A stretch of 64,000 nt of DNA from JBMNUM01 sp050946275 (GTDB lineage Bacteria; Actinomycetota; Coriobacteriia; Coriobacteriales; CADBOM01). Position 1 is the first letter of the stretch. Each line of letters starts with the position of its first letter. The stretch is from assembly GCA_050946275.1 (NCBI GenBank), contig JBMNUM010000001.1, positions 1 to 64,000 of the forward strand, read 5' to 3'. Positions 32,978-41,461 of the stretch are shown here, piece after piece. The notes under the pieces are model-generated. The model was given only the letters and a program-made list of their open reading frames with translations. It was not told where the DNA came from and made no database searches. Position numbers and translations under genes: made by a program.

Positions 32978-32981
32978 CGCT

Positions 32982-35426
32982 ATGGGAATTCGATCGGTTA
33001 CACGCGGTGCCGGCAGGTTCGGGACGGCAAGGGGGCGGCATGCGGCCGTGCTTTCCCTCGGGGCGCTCGCCTGCGCGATGCTCTGCTCCCTGGCGTTCGG
33101 CCCGGAGCCGGCGATCGCCGACGAGGCGGTTGCCGGCAATCCGGGCGCGTCCGCCGGCGCCACCGTCGCGAGCGAGAAAGCCGAGACGGTCTACCTGTTC
33201 GCGCGCCCGGACGGCTCGGTCAAGAGCACCGAGGTCGCGACGACGCTGCGCAATCCCGGCGGGGCGGAGCGCCTTGCCGACGCCTCGGCCCTCCACGGCA
33301 TCGAGAACACCGGGAGCGACGGCGCGTTCGAGGGGGCGGGCGACCAGATGGTCTGGGACGCCCGCGGCGCCGACGTGCACTACCTGGGGACGTCGGAGAA
33401 GCAGGCACCCGTCGCGCTGCGCGTGGAGTACCTGCTCGACGGCGAGCCCGTCTCGGCCGCCGAGGTCGCGGGCGCCACGGGCCGGGTCACCATGCGCTTT
33501 GCCTACGAGACCACGGCGAGCGCCGATACGGGCGGTGCCAAGGTGCCGTTCACGTTCATCACCGCGATGATCCTTGACGACGGCGAGTTCGCGAACATCG
33601 AGGTCGACAACGGCAAGCTCGTCGACGACGGCGACCGCACGATCGTGGTGGGCTTCGGCATCCCGAGCCTCGCCGAGAGCATCGGCGGCATTGCCGGCGG
33701 CTTCGACATCCCCGACCATTTCGAGGTCTCGGCAGATGTCGACGGCTTCGAGATGGGGCCAACGCTCACGGTCGCCTCGGCGGGCATCCTCGCCGACCTC
33801 GACTTCGACGCGCTCGACCTGGGCGGTCTCGGGGATGCGGCCGGCGAGCTCGAGTCGGCCATGGAGCAGCTCGTCACGGGCGCCGGCGCCCTTGACGACG
33901 GGCTGGCAGAGCTCGCAGATGGCGCCGCGCGCGCCGATGCGGCGGGAGACCGGCTCGCGAAGGGCGCGCGGGACGTCGCCGCGGGGGCGTCGACGATCGA
34001 CGGCGCCGTGGGCACGGCCGATGACACGGCGACCGACGGCACGCTTCTCGGCGGCATGAACGCCATCCGGGCAGGCTACGACGGCAAGCTGCTGCCCGTG
34101 GTGCGCGAGAACGTCCAGAAGGCCGTGGCCATCCTCTCCGACCACAAGACGATCATCGCCGTCGCATGGGATGCGCTCAAGGGCATGGACAAGGCCATCG
34201 ACGGCCTCGGCGCGACCATCGACTCGCTCGGCGCGATCGACACGTCCGACCTGTCCGCGCTCGGCTCGCGCCTGACGGGCCTCCGCTCGAAGCTCGACGC
34301 GGCCAAGTCGTCGATCGCCAAGGCGCAGCGCATGCTCGAGACCCTCGGCTCGCTCGACATGTCCGGTGTCGAGAGCGGTCTTGCGAGCGTGGGCGGCTCC
34401 ATGAGCTCGGCCGGCTCGCACGTGCAGGCCGCAGGCGCCTCGATGTCGAGCGCGGCGAACGACCTGACGGGCGAGGGCGGCGCCGCCGGCCTCGCAACGG
34501 CGGCCGGCTCGGACGTGAGCCAGGCCGGCCAGGCCATCGGCGGTGTGCTCGCCTCCATGAGCGACGAGGAGAAGGCCCGCTATGGAGAGGCGCTCCAGGG
34601 CGCGCTCGGCTCGCTGCAGGGCGCGGGCGGCGACCTCGACGCGCTCGGCGGCAAGCTCGGCAGCGCCGGCGCATCGCTTTCCGCGGGCGTGGGCGAGCTG
34701 CAGAGCGCGGGCGGCGACCTGCAGGCGGGTGGCGACACGCTCGGCACCGTCGGCTCGTCGCTCCAGACGCTGGAGGACAGCCTGCCCGGCGAGTCCGACA
34801 TCGCCGCGATTAACGCGCTGCTCGCCGACGCGGGCACGAGCCTCAGCGACGAGAACATCGCCGTCATGGACCAGTGCATCGACGCGCTCGGCTCCTCGCT
34901 CGGCAAGCTCGACCTCGACGAGCTGAACGCGGAGGCCGCGCTGCTCAAGCAGTACTATCCCAAGGCCGTCGAGTACCTGAAGAGCACGGGCGCCGACCAA
35001 GCGGCCAAGGAGCTCCAGGCCAAGCTCGACGCCCTGCTCGAGGGCATGGAGCAGGTCTCGGGCGGCCTTGCCGACGAGCGCGCGGGCCTCGTGCAGCTCG
35101 GCGAGGGCGCCGGCAAGCTCGCAAGCGGCGCCGATGCCCTCTCCGCGGCTATGGACGCATACGACGACGGCATCGGCGAGCTCGCCGGCGGAGCCGGGGC
35201 CGCGCACGAGGGCGCCACTGCGCTCGCGGACGGCCTGCGCCGCTTCGACGACGAGGGTATCTCGGCCATCGTCGACGTCATCGAGGAGGTACTTCCCGTC
35301 GCGGACACCCTCGACGAGGCCGTCTCAGCCGCCCGGGCCTACGACAACTTCTCGGGCATCACCGAGGGCACGTCGGGTAGCGTTCGCTTCGTGATCGAGA
35401 CGGACGAGATCTCCGCGGCCAGCTGA
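32982..35426 (+). CDS. Secreted heptad-repeat protein (YhgE/Pip-like), partner of MMPL
   Basis: The 814-residue protein has a signal peptide ('LSLGALACAMLCSLAF...AIADEA', cut near residue 48). A beta-rich domain follows (50-270) and then a very long region of Ala/Gly/Leu/Asp heptads ('LDDGLAELADGAARADAAG', 'GVGELQSAGGDLQAGGDTLG') that resembles YhgE/Pip stalks. Unlike YhgE it lacks C-terminal membrane helices, so it should be free or held by the exporter. The ATG at 32982 follows AGGAGG, which overlaps the MMPL stop. Such a stalk could form an extracytoplasmic rod or tube for the pump. This is inference; nothing is established for this pair. Confidence 0.82.
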   Translation: MGIRSVTRGAGRFGTARGRHAAVLSLGALACAMLCSLAFGPEPAIADEAVAGNPGASAGATVASEKAETVYLFARPDGSVKSTEVATTLRNPGGAERLADASALHGIENTGSDGAFEGAGDQMVWDARGADVHYLGTSEKQAPVALRVEYLLDGEPVSAAEVAGATGRVTMRFAYETTASADTGGAKVPFTFITAMILDDGEFANIEVDNGKLVDDGDRTIVVGFGIPSLAESIGGIAGGFDIPDHFEVSADVDGFEMGPTLTVASAGILADLDFDALDLGGLGDAAGELESAMEQLVTGAGALDDGLAELADGAARADAAGDRLAKGARDVAAGASTIDGAVGTADDTATDGTLLGGMNAIRAGYDGKLLPVVRENVQKAVAILSDHKTIIAVAWDALKGMDKAIDGLGATIDSLGAIDTSDLSALGSRLTGLRSKLDAAKSSIAKAQRMLETLGSLDMSGVESGLASVGGSMSSAGSHVQAAGASMSSAANDLTGEGGAAGLATAAGSDVSQAGQAIGGVLASMSDEEKARYGEALQGALGSLQGAGGDLDALGGKLGSAGASLSAGVGELQSAGGDLQAGGDTLGTVGSSLQTLEDSLPGESDIAAINALLADAGTSLSDENIAVMDQCIDALGSSLGKLDLDELNAEAALLKQYYPKAVEYLKSTGADQAAKELQAKLDALLEGMEQVSGGLADERAGLVQLGEGAGKLASGADALSAAMDAYDDGIGELAGGAGAAHEGATALADGLRRFDDEGISAIVDVIEEVLPVADTLDEAVSAARAYDNFSGITEGTSGSVRFVIETDEISAAS

Positions 35427-35590
35427 TCGCTCCGGTCTTGCGCGCAATAGCACGTAGGCGTGGGGAAACGGTTCCATTTCGACCGACTCCCGTGCAAGTA
35501 CTACTCGAATACTCTAATGTGAGGTAGCATATAGAGCAGGTTTTACCCAGCGAGTTTGGTAGTAGTGCACCAGGAGGAATAGGAGGAACC

Positions 35591-36418
35591 ATGAAGAAGA
35601 TTAGCAAGTATCTACTCGTGAGCGCTCTCGGCGTGCTGATGATGTTCGGCCTCGCCGCCTGCGGTGGCTCCAGCGAGCCGGCTGCTGATGACGCCGCCGC
35701 CCCGGCCGAGGATGCGGCTGCCGCTCCCGCGGAGAACTACATCATCGCCACGGATACCGCGTTCGCGCCGTTCGAGTACGCCAACGAGGCTGGCACCTAC
35801 GAGGGCATCGACATCGACATCCTCGCCGCCGTCGCCGAGGACCAGGGCTTCACCTACGAGCTGCAGCCGGTTGGCTTCGACGCTGCCCTGCAGGCCGTGC
35901 AGTCCGGCCAGGCCAACGGTGTCATCGCCGGCATGAGCATCACCGAGGAGCGCGCGGAGGTCTTCGACTTCTCCGAGCCGTACTATGATTCGACCGTGTG
36001 CTGCGCCGTCGCCGCCAACAGCGACATCGCCTCGCTCGAGGACCTGGCCGGCCAGAAGGTCGCCATCAAGACCGGCACCATGAGCGCCGATTGGGCCAAC
36101 AGCATGGCCGAGCAGTACGGCTACACCACCACCGAGTTCGCCGATTCCGACATCATGTACCAGGATGTCATGGCCGGCAATTCCGTGGCCTGCTTCGAGG
36201 ACACCCCTGTCATGGGCTATGGAATCAGCACCGGCAATGTTGATCTGAAGATCATCGCCGAGGCCGAGTCCGATGGTGACTTCGCCACCCCGTACGGCTT
36301 CGCCGTCAAGAAGGGCGAGAACGCCGAGCTTCTCCAGAAGTTCAACGATGGTCTTGCCAACATCAAGGCCAACGGCAAGTTCGACGAGATCGTCGCCAAG
36401 TACATCTCTGCCGAGTAA
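35591..36418 (+). CDS. Polar amino-acid ABC transporter substrate-binding lipoprotein
   Basis: The 275-residue protein has a lipobox ('MFGLAAC'), an Ala/Glu linker and a bilobed family-3 binding domain: 'IATDTAFAPFEYANEAG', 'GIDIDILAAVAEDQG' and 'GMSITEERAEVFDFSEPYY' are its conserved stretches. It should capture amino acids (glutamine or another polar one) outside the membrane for the next two gene products. The ATG follows GGAGGA. Two strong hairpins (36438-36511) follow before the permease gene and would raise its mRNA level relative to the downstream genes. Confidence 0.92.
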   Translation: MKKISKYLLVSALGVLMMFGLAACGGSSEPAADDAAAPAEDAAAAPAENYIIATDTAFAPFEYANEAGTYEGIDIDILAAVAEDQGFTYELQPVGFDAALQAVQSGQANGVIAGMSITEERAEVFDFSEPYYDSTVCCAVAANSDIASLEDLAGQKVAIKTGTMSADWANSMAEQYGYTTTEFADSDIMYQDVMAGNSVACFEDTPVMGYGISTGNVDLKIIAEAESDGDFATPYGFAVKKGENAELLQKFNDGLANIKANGKFDEIVAKYISAE

Positions 36419-36437
36419 CAGATTGGCAGTGCGAGCG

Positions 36438-36511
36438 CAGGGCCGCGGCGGAAGTCGCGGCCCTGCGGGTCGCTTCGCGCCATCTCGGGCGTGCTCCAAG
36501 ATGGCGCGAAG
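36438..36511 (+). promoter_or_regulatory. Twin intercistronic hairpins
   Basis: CAGGGCCGCG pairs with CGCGGCCCTG (36438-36465), and CTTCGCGCCATCT pairs with AGATGGCGCGAAG (36473-36511). No U-run follows, so mRNA stabilisation or partial termination is likelier than a full stop. Confidence 0.7.
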
Positions 36512-36556
36512 CGGTGGTCGTTCCGGCCCCGCGTCCAGATCACCAAAGGAACGTAC

Positions 36557-37210
36557 ATGAGCTTTTTCGAACTATTCGCAATCTCGTTGCCCATGCTGGG
36601 CAAGGGTCTCCTGCTCACGCTCGAGCTGTCGGTCATCTCGCTGATCATCGCGATGATCCTCGGCCTCGTCGCCTGCCTCATGGGCATGTCGAAGATCAAG
36701 ATCCTGAACATCATCAACAGCGTCTACATCGCCATCATCCGCGGAACGCCGCTGCTCGTGCAGGCGTTCTTCATCTACTTCGGCGTGACGGGCGCGCTGC
36801 ACATGAGCATGACGGCCTTCACGGCCGGCGTCATCGCGCTGTCCCTCAACGCCGGCGGATACCTCTCCGAGATCTTCCGCGGCGGCATCCAGGCCGTCGA
36901 CAGGGGGCAGATGGAGGCGGCGCGCTCGCTCGGCCTGTCCTACGGCCAGGCGCTCCGCAAGATCGTCATCCCGCAGGCCATCAGGATCGTCATCCCGTCG
37001 GTGGTCAACCAGTGCTGCATCACGATCAAGGACACGTCGATCATCTGCGTCATCGGCCTGGCCGAGCTGACGATGGTCGGCAAGCAGATCATCGCGCGCA
37101 CCTACATGCCCTTCGAGGTGTGGATCATGGTCGGCATCCTGTACTTCGTCGTCATCTACGCGCTGACCATCGCGGCGCGTAAACTCGAGAAGAAGGTGTC
37201 TCTTGACTAG
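36557..37210 (+). CDS. Polar amino-acid ABC transporter permease
   Basis: The 217-residue protein has five membrane helices and the His/Glu/Gln/Arg/opine-permease signature: 'IIRGTPLLVQAFFIYFG', 'AGGYLSEIFRGGIQAVDRGQ' and 'EAARSLGLSYGQALRKIVIP', where the EAA loop docks the ATPase. It forms the membrane channel with itself. The ATG at 36557 follows AAAGGA. It overlaps the ATPase gene by eight bases. Confidence 0.93.
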   Translation: MSFFELFAISLPMLGKGLLLTLELSVISLIIAMILGLVACLMGMSKIKILNIINSVYIAIIRGTPLLVQAFFIYFGVTGALHMSMTAFTAGVIALSLNAGGYLSEIFRGGIQAVDRGQMEAARSLGLSYGQALRKIVIPQAIRIVIPSVVNQCCITIKDTSIICVIGLAELTMVGKQIIARTYMPFEVWIMVGILYFVVIYALTIAARKLEKKVSLD

Positions 37211-38018
37211 CACAGACAACGTCCCCGCCGTGACGGATCCCAACGCATCCGGGCTGCTCGACTACGACGCCTCCGGTCCCGCGACCGCCGGCGCGAAGGT
37301 CCAGATCCGCGACCTGCACAAGTACTTCGGCGACAACGAGGTCCTCAAGGGCATCAGCTGCGACATCGAGCAGGGCGAGGTCGTCTGCGTGATCGGAGCC
37401 TCCGGCTCGGGCAAGTCGACGTTCCTGCGCTGCATCAACTGCCTCGAGGAGCCCACGTCGGGCACCGTCATGGTCGACGGCAACGTCATGAGCGCCAAGG
37501 ACAAGGAGATCGACAAGCACCGCGAGAACGTCGGCATGGTGTTCCAGCAGTTCAACCTGTTCCCGAACCTCAACGTTCTCGACAACATCACGCTCGCGCC
37601 GGTCATGCGCAAGCGGATGAGCAAGGAGGAGGCTGAGGAGTACGGGCGCAGGCTGCTGAAGCGCGTCGGCCTCGCCGAGAAGGAGAAGGCCATGCCGCGC
37701 AGCCTCTCCGGCGGCCAGAAGCAGCGCGTCGCCATCGCCCGCGCGCTCGCCATGAAGCCCGACCTGATGCTCTTCGACGAGCCCACGTCCGCGCTCGACC
37801 CCGAGATGGTCGGCGAGGTGCTCGACGTCATGAAGCAGCTCGCGAGCGAGGGCATGACGATGATCGTCGTGACTCACGAGATGGGATTCGCGAGGCATGT
37901 CTCGAACCGCGTGTTCTTCATCGACAACGGCATCATCGCGGAGCAGGGCACACCCGAGCAAATCTTCGACAATCCGCAGAACCCGCGCACGAAGAGCTTC
38001 CTCGAGAAGGTCCTGTAA
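37203..38018 (+). CDS. Polar amino-acid ABC transporter ATPase
   Basis: The 271-residue product has Walker A 'GASGSGKSTFLRC', Q-loop 'VFQQFNLFPNLNVL', signature 'LSGGQKQRVAIARAL', Walker B 'LMLFDEPTSALDPE' and H-loop 'VVTHEMGFARHVS', the pattern of GlnQ/HisP-type ATPases. The start is TTG at 37203 behind AAGGTG and overlaps the permease gene, so the two are translationally coupled. About 35 extra residues precede the usual start of the family. A later in-frame start is possible, but none has a better SD. Confidence 0.92.
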   Translation: MTSTDNVPAVTDPNASGLLDYDASGPATAGAKVQIRDLHKYFGDNEVLKGISCDIEQGEVVCVIGASGSGKSTFLRCINCLEEPTSGTVMVDGNVMSAKDKEIDKHRENVGMVFQQFNLFPNLNVLDNITLAPVMRKRMSKEEAEEYGRRLLKRVGLAEKEKAMPRSLSGGQKQRVAIARALAMKPDLMLFDEPTSALDPEMVGEVLDVMKQLASEGMTMIVVTHEMGFARHVSNRVFFIDNGIIAEQGTPEQIFDNPQNPRTKSFLEKVL

Positions 38019-38026
38019 GCCTGCGA

Positions 38027-38085
38027 ACCTGACAACGGCGTCAGACGAATTTGTCATGACAAACACGTCTGACGTGTATGTCAGG
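38027..38085. repeat. Palindromic element (TGACAACGGCGTCAGACG type)
   Basis: ACCTGACAACGGCGTCAGACG on the left is matched by CGTCTGACG...TGTCAGG on the right, around AATTTGTCATGACAAA. Eight bases separate it from the ATPase stop, and the AAA gene starts 20 bases later. Related to 14421-14480. Confidence 0.8.
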
Positions 38086-38105
38086 CTTTCGATTTGGGGG
38101 AATCC

Positions 38106-39728
38106 ATGAAGTACGTCAAGCCGATCGTGGCCGACACCAAGAACGACAAGAGCCTCGAGACGCTCGTCAAGGAATTCGACGAGCGCTGGAAGGAATACCT
38201 CTCCGAGTCCGAGACCTGCATGAACCTGCTGCTCAGCGAGGCGGAGGACGACTTCGCGGGCATGATCGAGATCCGCGACCAGACGTTCGTCGAGATGTTC
38301 ACCGGCGACCTCGGCAACCTGCTCAAGAAGGCGAACAAGGTCGGCATGGTGCGCCGCATGAAGCTGCGCGCGCTGCTCGAGGAGGTCGAGGCCTCCAAGT
38401 CACAGTTCAAGTTCACCGGCAACGAGAACCTGCCGGAGCGCACGCTGCTCGTCCTCGATGACATCTCGGGTTTCCGCCGCTCGATCCTCAACGAGTACGG
38501 CCTGAAGTGCGCCGAGTTCCTCTTCGAGCGCCTGTCGCACATCGTCAACGGACGGTACTGCATCGTGGTGGGCACGGCCGAGGAGCTGAGCTTCTTCCTA
38601 CGGCAGAACAACCTGCTGTCCATGACGTTCGGGCAGCACCGCATGAAGCTCGCCGGCATGAACCCCGACACGATCTACCGGTTCTTCCTCCGCTGCCTCG
38701 ACAAGGATCTGGCCGAGCAGGCCGACGATGCCTTCGCCGAGCGCTTCAAGGATTACATCGAGGTCAACGCGCCCGCGCTGCCGTTCTTCGGCAGCGAGCT
38801 CGCGGATTTCCTCGCGACGCACTCGAACGCGCAGCGCAAGCTCGAGCTGCCCGAGGACATCGCCGCGCTCATGGCCGAGCCCGAGCCCGAGGAGTTCAGC
38901 ATCGAGCGGCTCCGTGCCGAGCTCGGCGAGATGATCGGCCTCGAGGTCATCAAGGAGAAGGTCGAGGACCTCGCGCATACGGTCAAGTTCATGCAGGAGG
39001 CGCGCGAGCGCGGCATGAAGATGCCCGACCAGGCGCTGCACATGGTGTTCTCGGGCAACCCCGGCACCGGCAAGACCACCATCGCGCGCATCGTGGGGCG
39101 CATGCTGCACTCCATCGGCGTCGTGCCGACGTCGAAGTTCGTGGAGGTCACGGCGCGCGACCTCATCTCCCCGTACGTGGGCAACACGGCCCCGCAGACC
39201 GCGAAGGTCATCGAGGACGCCATCGGCGGCGTGCTGTTCATAGACGAGGCGTACAGCCTGGTGATCGACAAGGAGTCACAGGGCAGCAGCCACGGCAAGG
39301 AGGCGCTCGCCGAGCTCGTCAAGGCCATGGAGGACGAGAAGGAGCATCTCGTCGTCATCCTCGCCGGGTACACGGACGAGATGCACGACCTGCTCGCCAC
39401 CAACCCCGGCATGCGCTCGCGCATCGGCTATAGCTTCGAGTTCGAGGACTACAACCCCGACGAGCTCACCGAGATGTACCGGCGCAAGGTCGAGAAGATG
39501 GGCTTCGAGGTGGAGGCCGGCGCACTCGACGCCGTGCGCGAGATCTGCGCGCACTTCGTGAAGGTCGAGGACTTCGGCAACGGGCGCTTCGTCGACCGGC
39601 TCGTGCAGGAGACCATCTCCGAGCACAGCAAGACCTACACGGAGGAGACGTTCGCCATCATCGCGGCCGCGGACATCCCCTCGGTCGAGCGCATGACCCG
39701 GATCTCCGCCGCCTCCGACTTCAAGTAG
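38106..39728 (+). CDS. CbxX/CfxQ-type AAA ATPase with degenerate N-terminal AAA domain
   Basis: This 540-residue protein has two parts. The C-terminal 265 residues form an active AAA domain of the CbbX/SpoVK class, with Walker A 'SGNPGTGKTTIARIVG' near residue 317, Walker B 'GVLFIDEAYSL' near 375, and 'NPGMRSRIGYSFEF' with the Arg finger. The first 270 residues read like a second, worn AAA unit: 'LPERTLLVLDDISGFR' resembles a Walker B and 'GRYCIVVGTAEELSFFL' a sensor strand, while no P-loop is present. Such proteins remodel other proteins. The ATG follows GGGGGA. The substrate is unknown, and no partner lies alongside. Confidence 0.85.
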   Translation: MKYVKPIVADTKNDKSLETLVKEFDERWKEYLSESETCMNLLLSEAEDDFAGMIEIRDQTFVEMFTGDLGNLLKKANKVGMVRRMKLRALLEEVEASKSQFKFTGNENLPERTLLVLDDISGFRRSILNEYGLKCAEFLFERLSHIVNGRYCIVVGTAEELSFFLRQNNLLSMTFGQHRMKLAGMNPDTIYRFFLRCLDKDLAEQADDAFAERFKDYIEVNAPALPFFGSELADFLATHSNAQRKLELPEDIAALMAEPEPEEFSIERLRAELGEMIGLEVIKEKVEDLAHTVKFMQEARERGMKMPDQALHMVFSGNPGTGKTTIARIVGRMLHSIGVVPTSKFVEVTARDLISPYVGNTAPQTAKVIEDAIGGVLFIDEAYSLVIDKESQGSSHGKEALAELVKAMEDEKEHLVVILAGYTDEMHDLLATNPGMRSRIGYSFEFEDYNPDELTEMYRRKVEKMGFEVEAGALDAVREICAHFVKVEDFGNGRFVDRLVQETISEHSKTYTEETFAIIAAADIPSVERMTRISAASDFK

Positions 39729-39738
39729 CCAAACCAAA

Positions 39739-39769
39739 CCTGGCAAACACGTCAGAGGTGTTTGCCAGG
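39739..39769. repeat. Hairpin after the AAA gene
   Basis: CCTGGCAAACAC pairs with GTGTTTGCCAGG around GTCAGAG, 11 bases past the stop codon, with ATTTCG after it. It resembles the other post-stop palindromes. Confidence 0.75.
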
Positions 39770-39872
39770 ATTTCGTGTCAAGCTGACAGGCATCTCGTCC
39801 CGCGTCCCACTCGGGTTGGTGACTCGTTATAATCGTCGTATCCGCATGTGGCGCGACGATTGGGGGAGAGAC

Positions 39873-40877
39873 ATGCTGACCAAGCGCGAGAATTTCCTGG
39901 AGACCATCCACGGGGGCAGCCCCGAGCACTTCGTCGACAACTTTGAGTACCTGACGCTGTTCTTCGACCCGATCTCGCTTGGCGTGCTCAATCGCGGCAA
40001 CGTGCAACCCGACGTGCCCTTCCAGAACGCATGGGGCGTCTGGGAGCTGCTCGGCACGGACGAGCCGGGCGTCATGCCGCTGTGCGATGACGAGCACAAG
40101 CTCATCAAGGATGTCTGCGAGTGGCAGAGCTACCTCAACGAGCCGCGCCTCATCTACTCCGACGAGGAGTGGGCACCGTGCATCGAGCAGGTCAACGCGA
40201 TCGACCGCAACGAGACGTTCGCCGCGCCGTTCCTCGCCAACGGCATCTTCGAGAAGCTGCATTACTTCATGGGCATGGAGGATGCCATGTGCAACTTCTA
40301 CGAGGAGCCCGAGGCCATGGTCGACCTCATCGAGTACATCTCGGACTTCGAGGTCAAGCAGGCGGAGGAGATCGTCCGCCACGTGCATCCCGATGCGATC
40401 TTCCATCACGACGACTGGGGCTCGCAGCGCAACTCGTTCCTCTCGCCGGAGATGTTCGACGAGTTCATCAAGCCGGCGTACGACAAGATCTACGGCTTCT
40501 GGAAGGAGAACGGCGTCGAGGTGCTCGTGCACCACTCCGACTCCTATGCGGCCAACCTCGTGCCGTCGATGATCGACATGGGCATCGACGTCTGGCAGGG
40601 CGCCATCCGCGAGAACGACCTCCCCGCGCTCGTCGGGCAGTATGGCGGGCAGATCTCGTTCATGGGCGGCCTGAACAACGGCATCTACGACAAGCCCGAG
40701 ACGACGGCCGACGAGCTCGAGGCCGGCTTCCGCGAGCTGCTCGACGCGTGCCCCAACCAGGGCAGGCACTTCCTCATCCCCGGCCTGACGATGGGCGAGC
40801 CGGGCAGCGTCTTCAAGCACGTCTACCCGCTGGCCACCGAGGTCATCTACAAGCTGAGCGCGGAGTACTTCGCCTAG
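39873..40877 (+). CDS. Uroporphyrinogen decarboxylase-family (corrinoid methyltransferase-type) protein
   Basis: The 334-residue protein has the URO-D barrel: 'NFLETIHGGSPEHFVDNFEY', 'IFHHDDWGSQRNSFLSPEMF' and 'EVLVHHSDSYAANLVPSMID' are family landmarks. This branch includes MtaA/MtbA-like enzymes that move methyl groups between corrinoid proteins and thiols or folate. The usual zinc-binding H-x-C motif is replaced by 'HHSDSYA', so activity may differ. The ATG at 39873 follows GGGGGAGAG, and a TATAAT box lies at 39828. It stands alone with no corrinoid-protein gene next to it. True heme biosynthesis is less likely, but not excluded. Confidence 0.8.
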   Translation: MLTKRENFLETIHGGSPEHFVDNFEYLTLFFDPISLGVLNRGNVQPDVPFQNAWGVWELLGTDEPGVMPLCDDEHKLIKDVCEWQSYLNEPRLIYSDEEWAPCIEQVNAIDRNETFAAPFLANGIFEKLHYFMGMEDAMCNFYEEPEAMVDLIEYISDFEVKQAEEIVRHVHPDAIFHHDDWGSQRNSFLSPEMFDEFIKPAYDKIYGFWKENGVEVLVHHSDSYAANLVPSMIDMGIDVWQGAIRENDLPALVGQYGGQISFMGGLNNGIYDKPETTADELEAGFRELLDACPNQGRHFLIPGLTMGEPGSVFKHVYPLATEVIYKLSAEYFA

Positions 40878-40901
40878 GAGACGGACATCACCGACACGGC
40901 C

Positions 40902-40932
40902 GGGACAGGTTTGACCCGGTCAAAACCGTCCC
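40902..40932. repeat. Palindromic element (GGGTCAAA...GTCCC type)
   Basis: GGGACAGGTTTGACC and GGTCAAAACCGTCCC pair almost perfectly. This is the most complete copy of the family seen at 9860, 10641 and 19130. It lies 24 bases after a stop codon. Confidence 0.8.
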
Positions 40933-41036
40933 ACTCGCGGTCAGCCGATGGATGCCACCAATCCGACCGACCCGCCTGCGGTTCAGCTGGCCCCAGCCCC
41001 GCGGCCCGATTGCACCGCGCCCCGTTTGGCCTCTGC

Positions 41037-41141
41037 CCATTTTTGTCGAAAAAGGACGTTTAAGACGTCCTTTTTCGAATGAAATGGTCGCGAGAATCCC
41101 TAATTGACGTTTACGGACATCCTTTTTCGAACAAAATGGTC
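41037..41141. repeat. Element C, copy 3
   Basis: CGAAAAAGGACGT pairs with ACGTCCTTTTTCG, then GAGAATCCC and a second ATCCTTTTTCGAACAAAATGG, the same order as in the copies at 27639 and 54744. It is immediately followed by 38-base tandem repeats. Confidence 0.8.
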
Positions 41142-41247
41142 AACGTGGATGAAGCGGCCGGGTGCCATGCGAAATGGTCAACGTGGATGAAGCGGCCGGG
41201 TGCCATGCAAAGTGGCCAACCCCGGTCGAAGCGGCCGGGTGCTGCGG
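41134..41247. repeat. 38-base tandem repeat (three units)
   Basis: Units at 41134, 41172 and 41210 begin AAATGGTCAACGTGGATG, with GAAGCGGCCGGGTGC inside. The first two are identical but for one base and the third is diverged. The first unit overlaps the end of element C copy 3. The rest of the 584-base gap before eno contains no credible gene. Confidence 0.85.
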
Positions 41248-41461
41248 GCGTGAGGTTTGCCTCACCATCCTGCGGGTGGGGTTGGGCAGGGCCAACATAT
41301 GCAGCTTGCTTGGTCGTGGTTGCCGCCCTGGGCGCTGCGGGTGTCGTGGCGACACAACCAAGAGGTGCGCGGGTTCATCAATCGATGCCCGCGCGCCCGC
41401 CCCGTTGATGTATCATCTGTTTGTTATCGTTCGATTCGGTTCTATCTCAAAGGAGTCTGCA

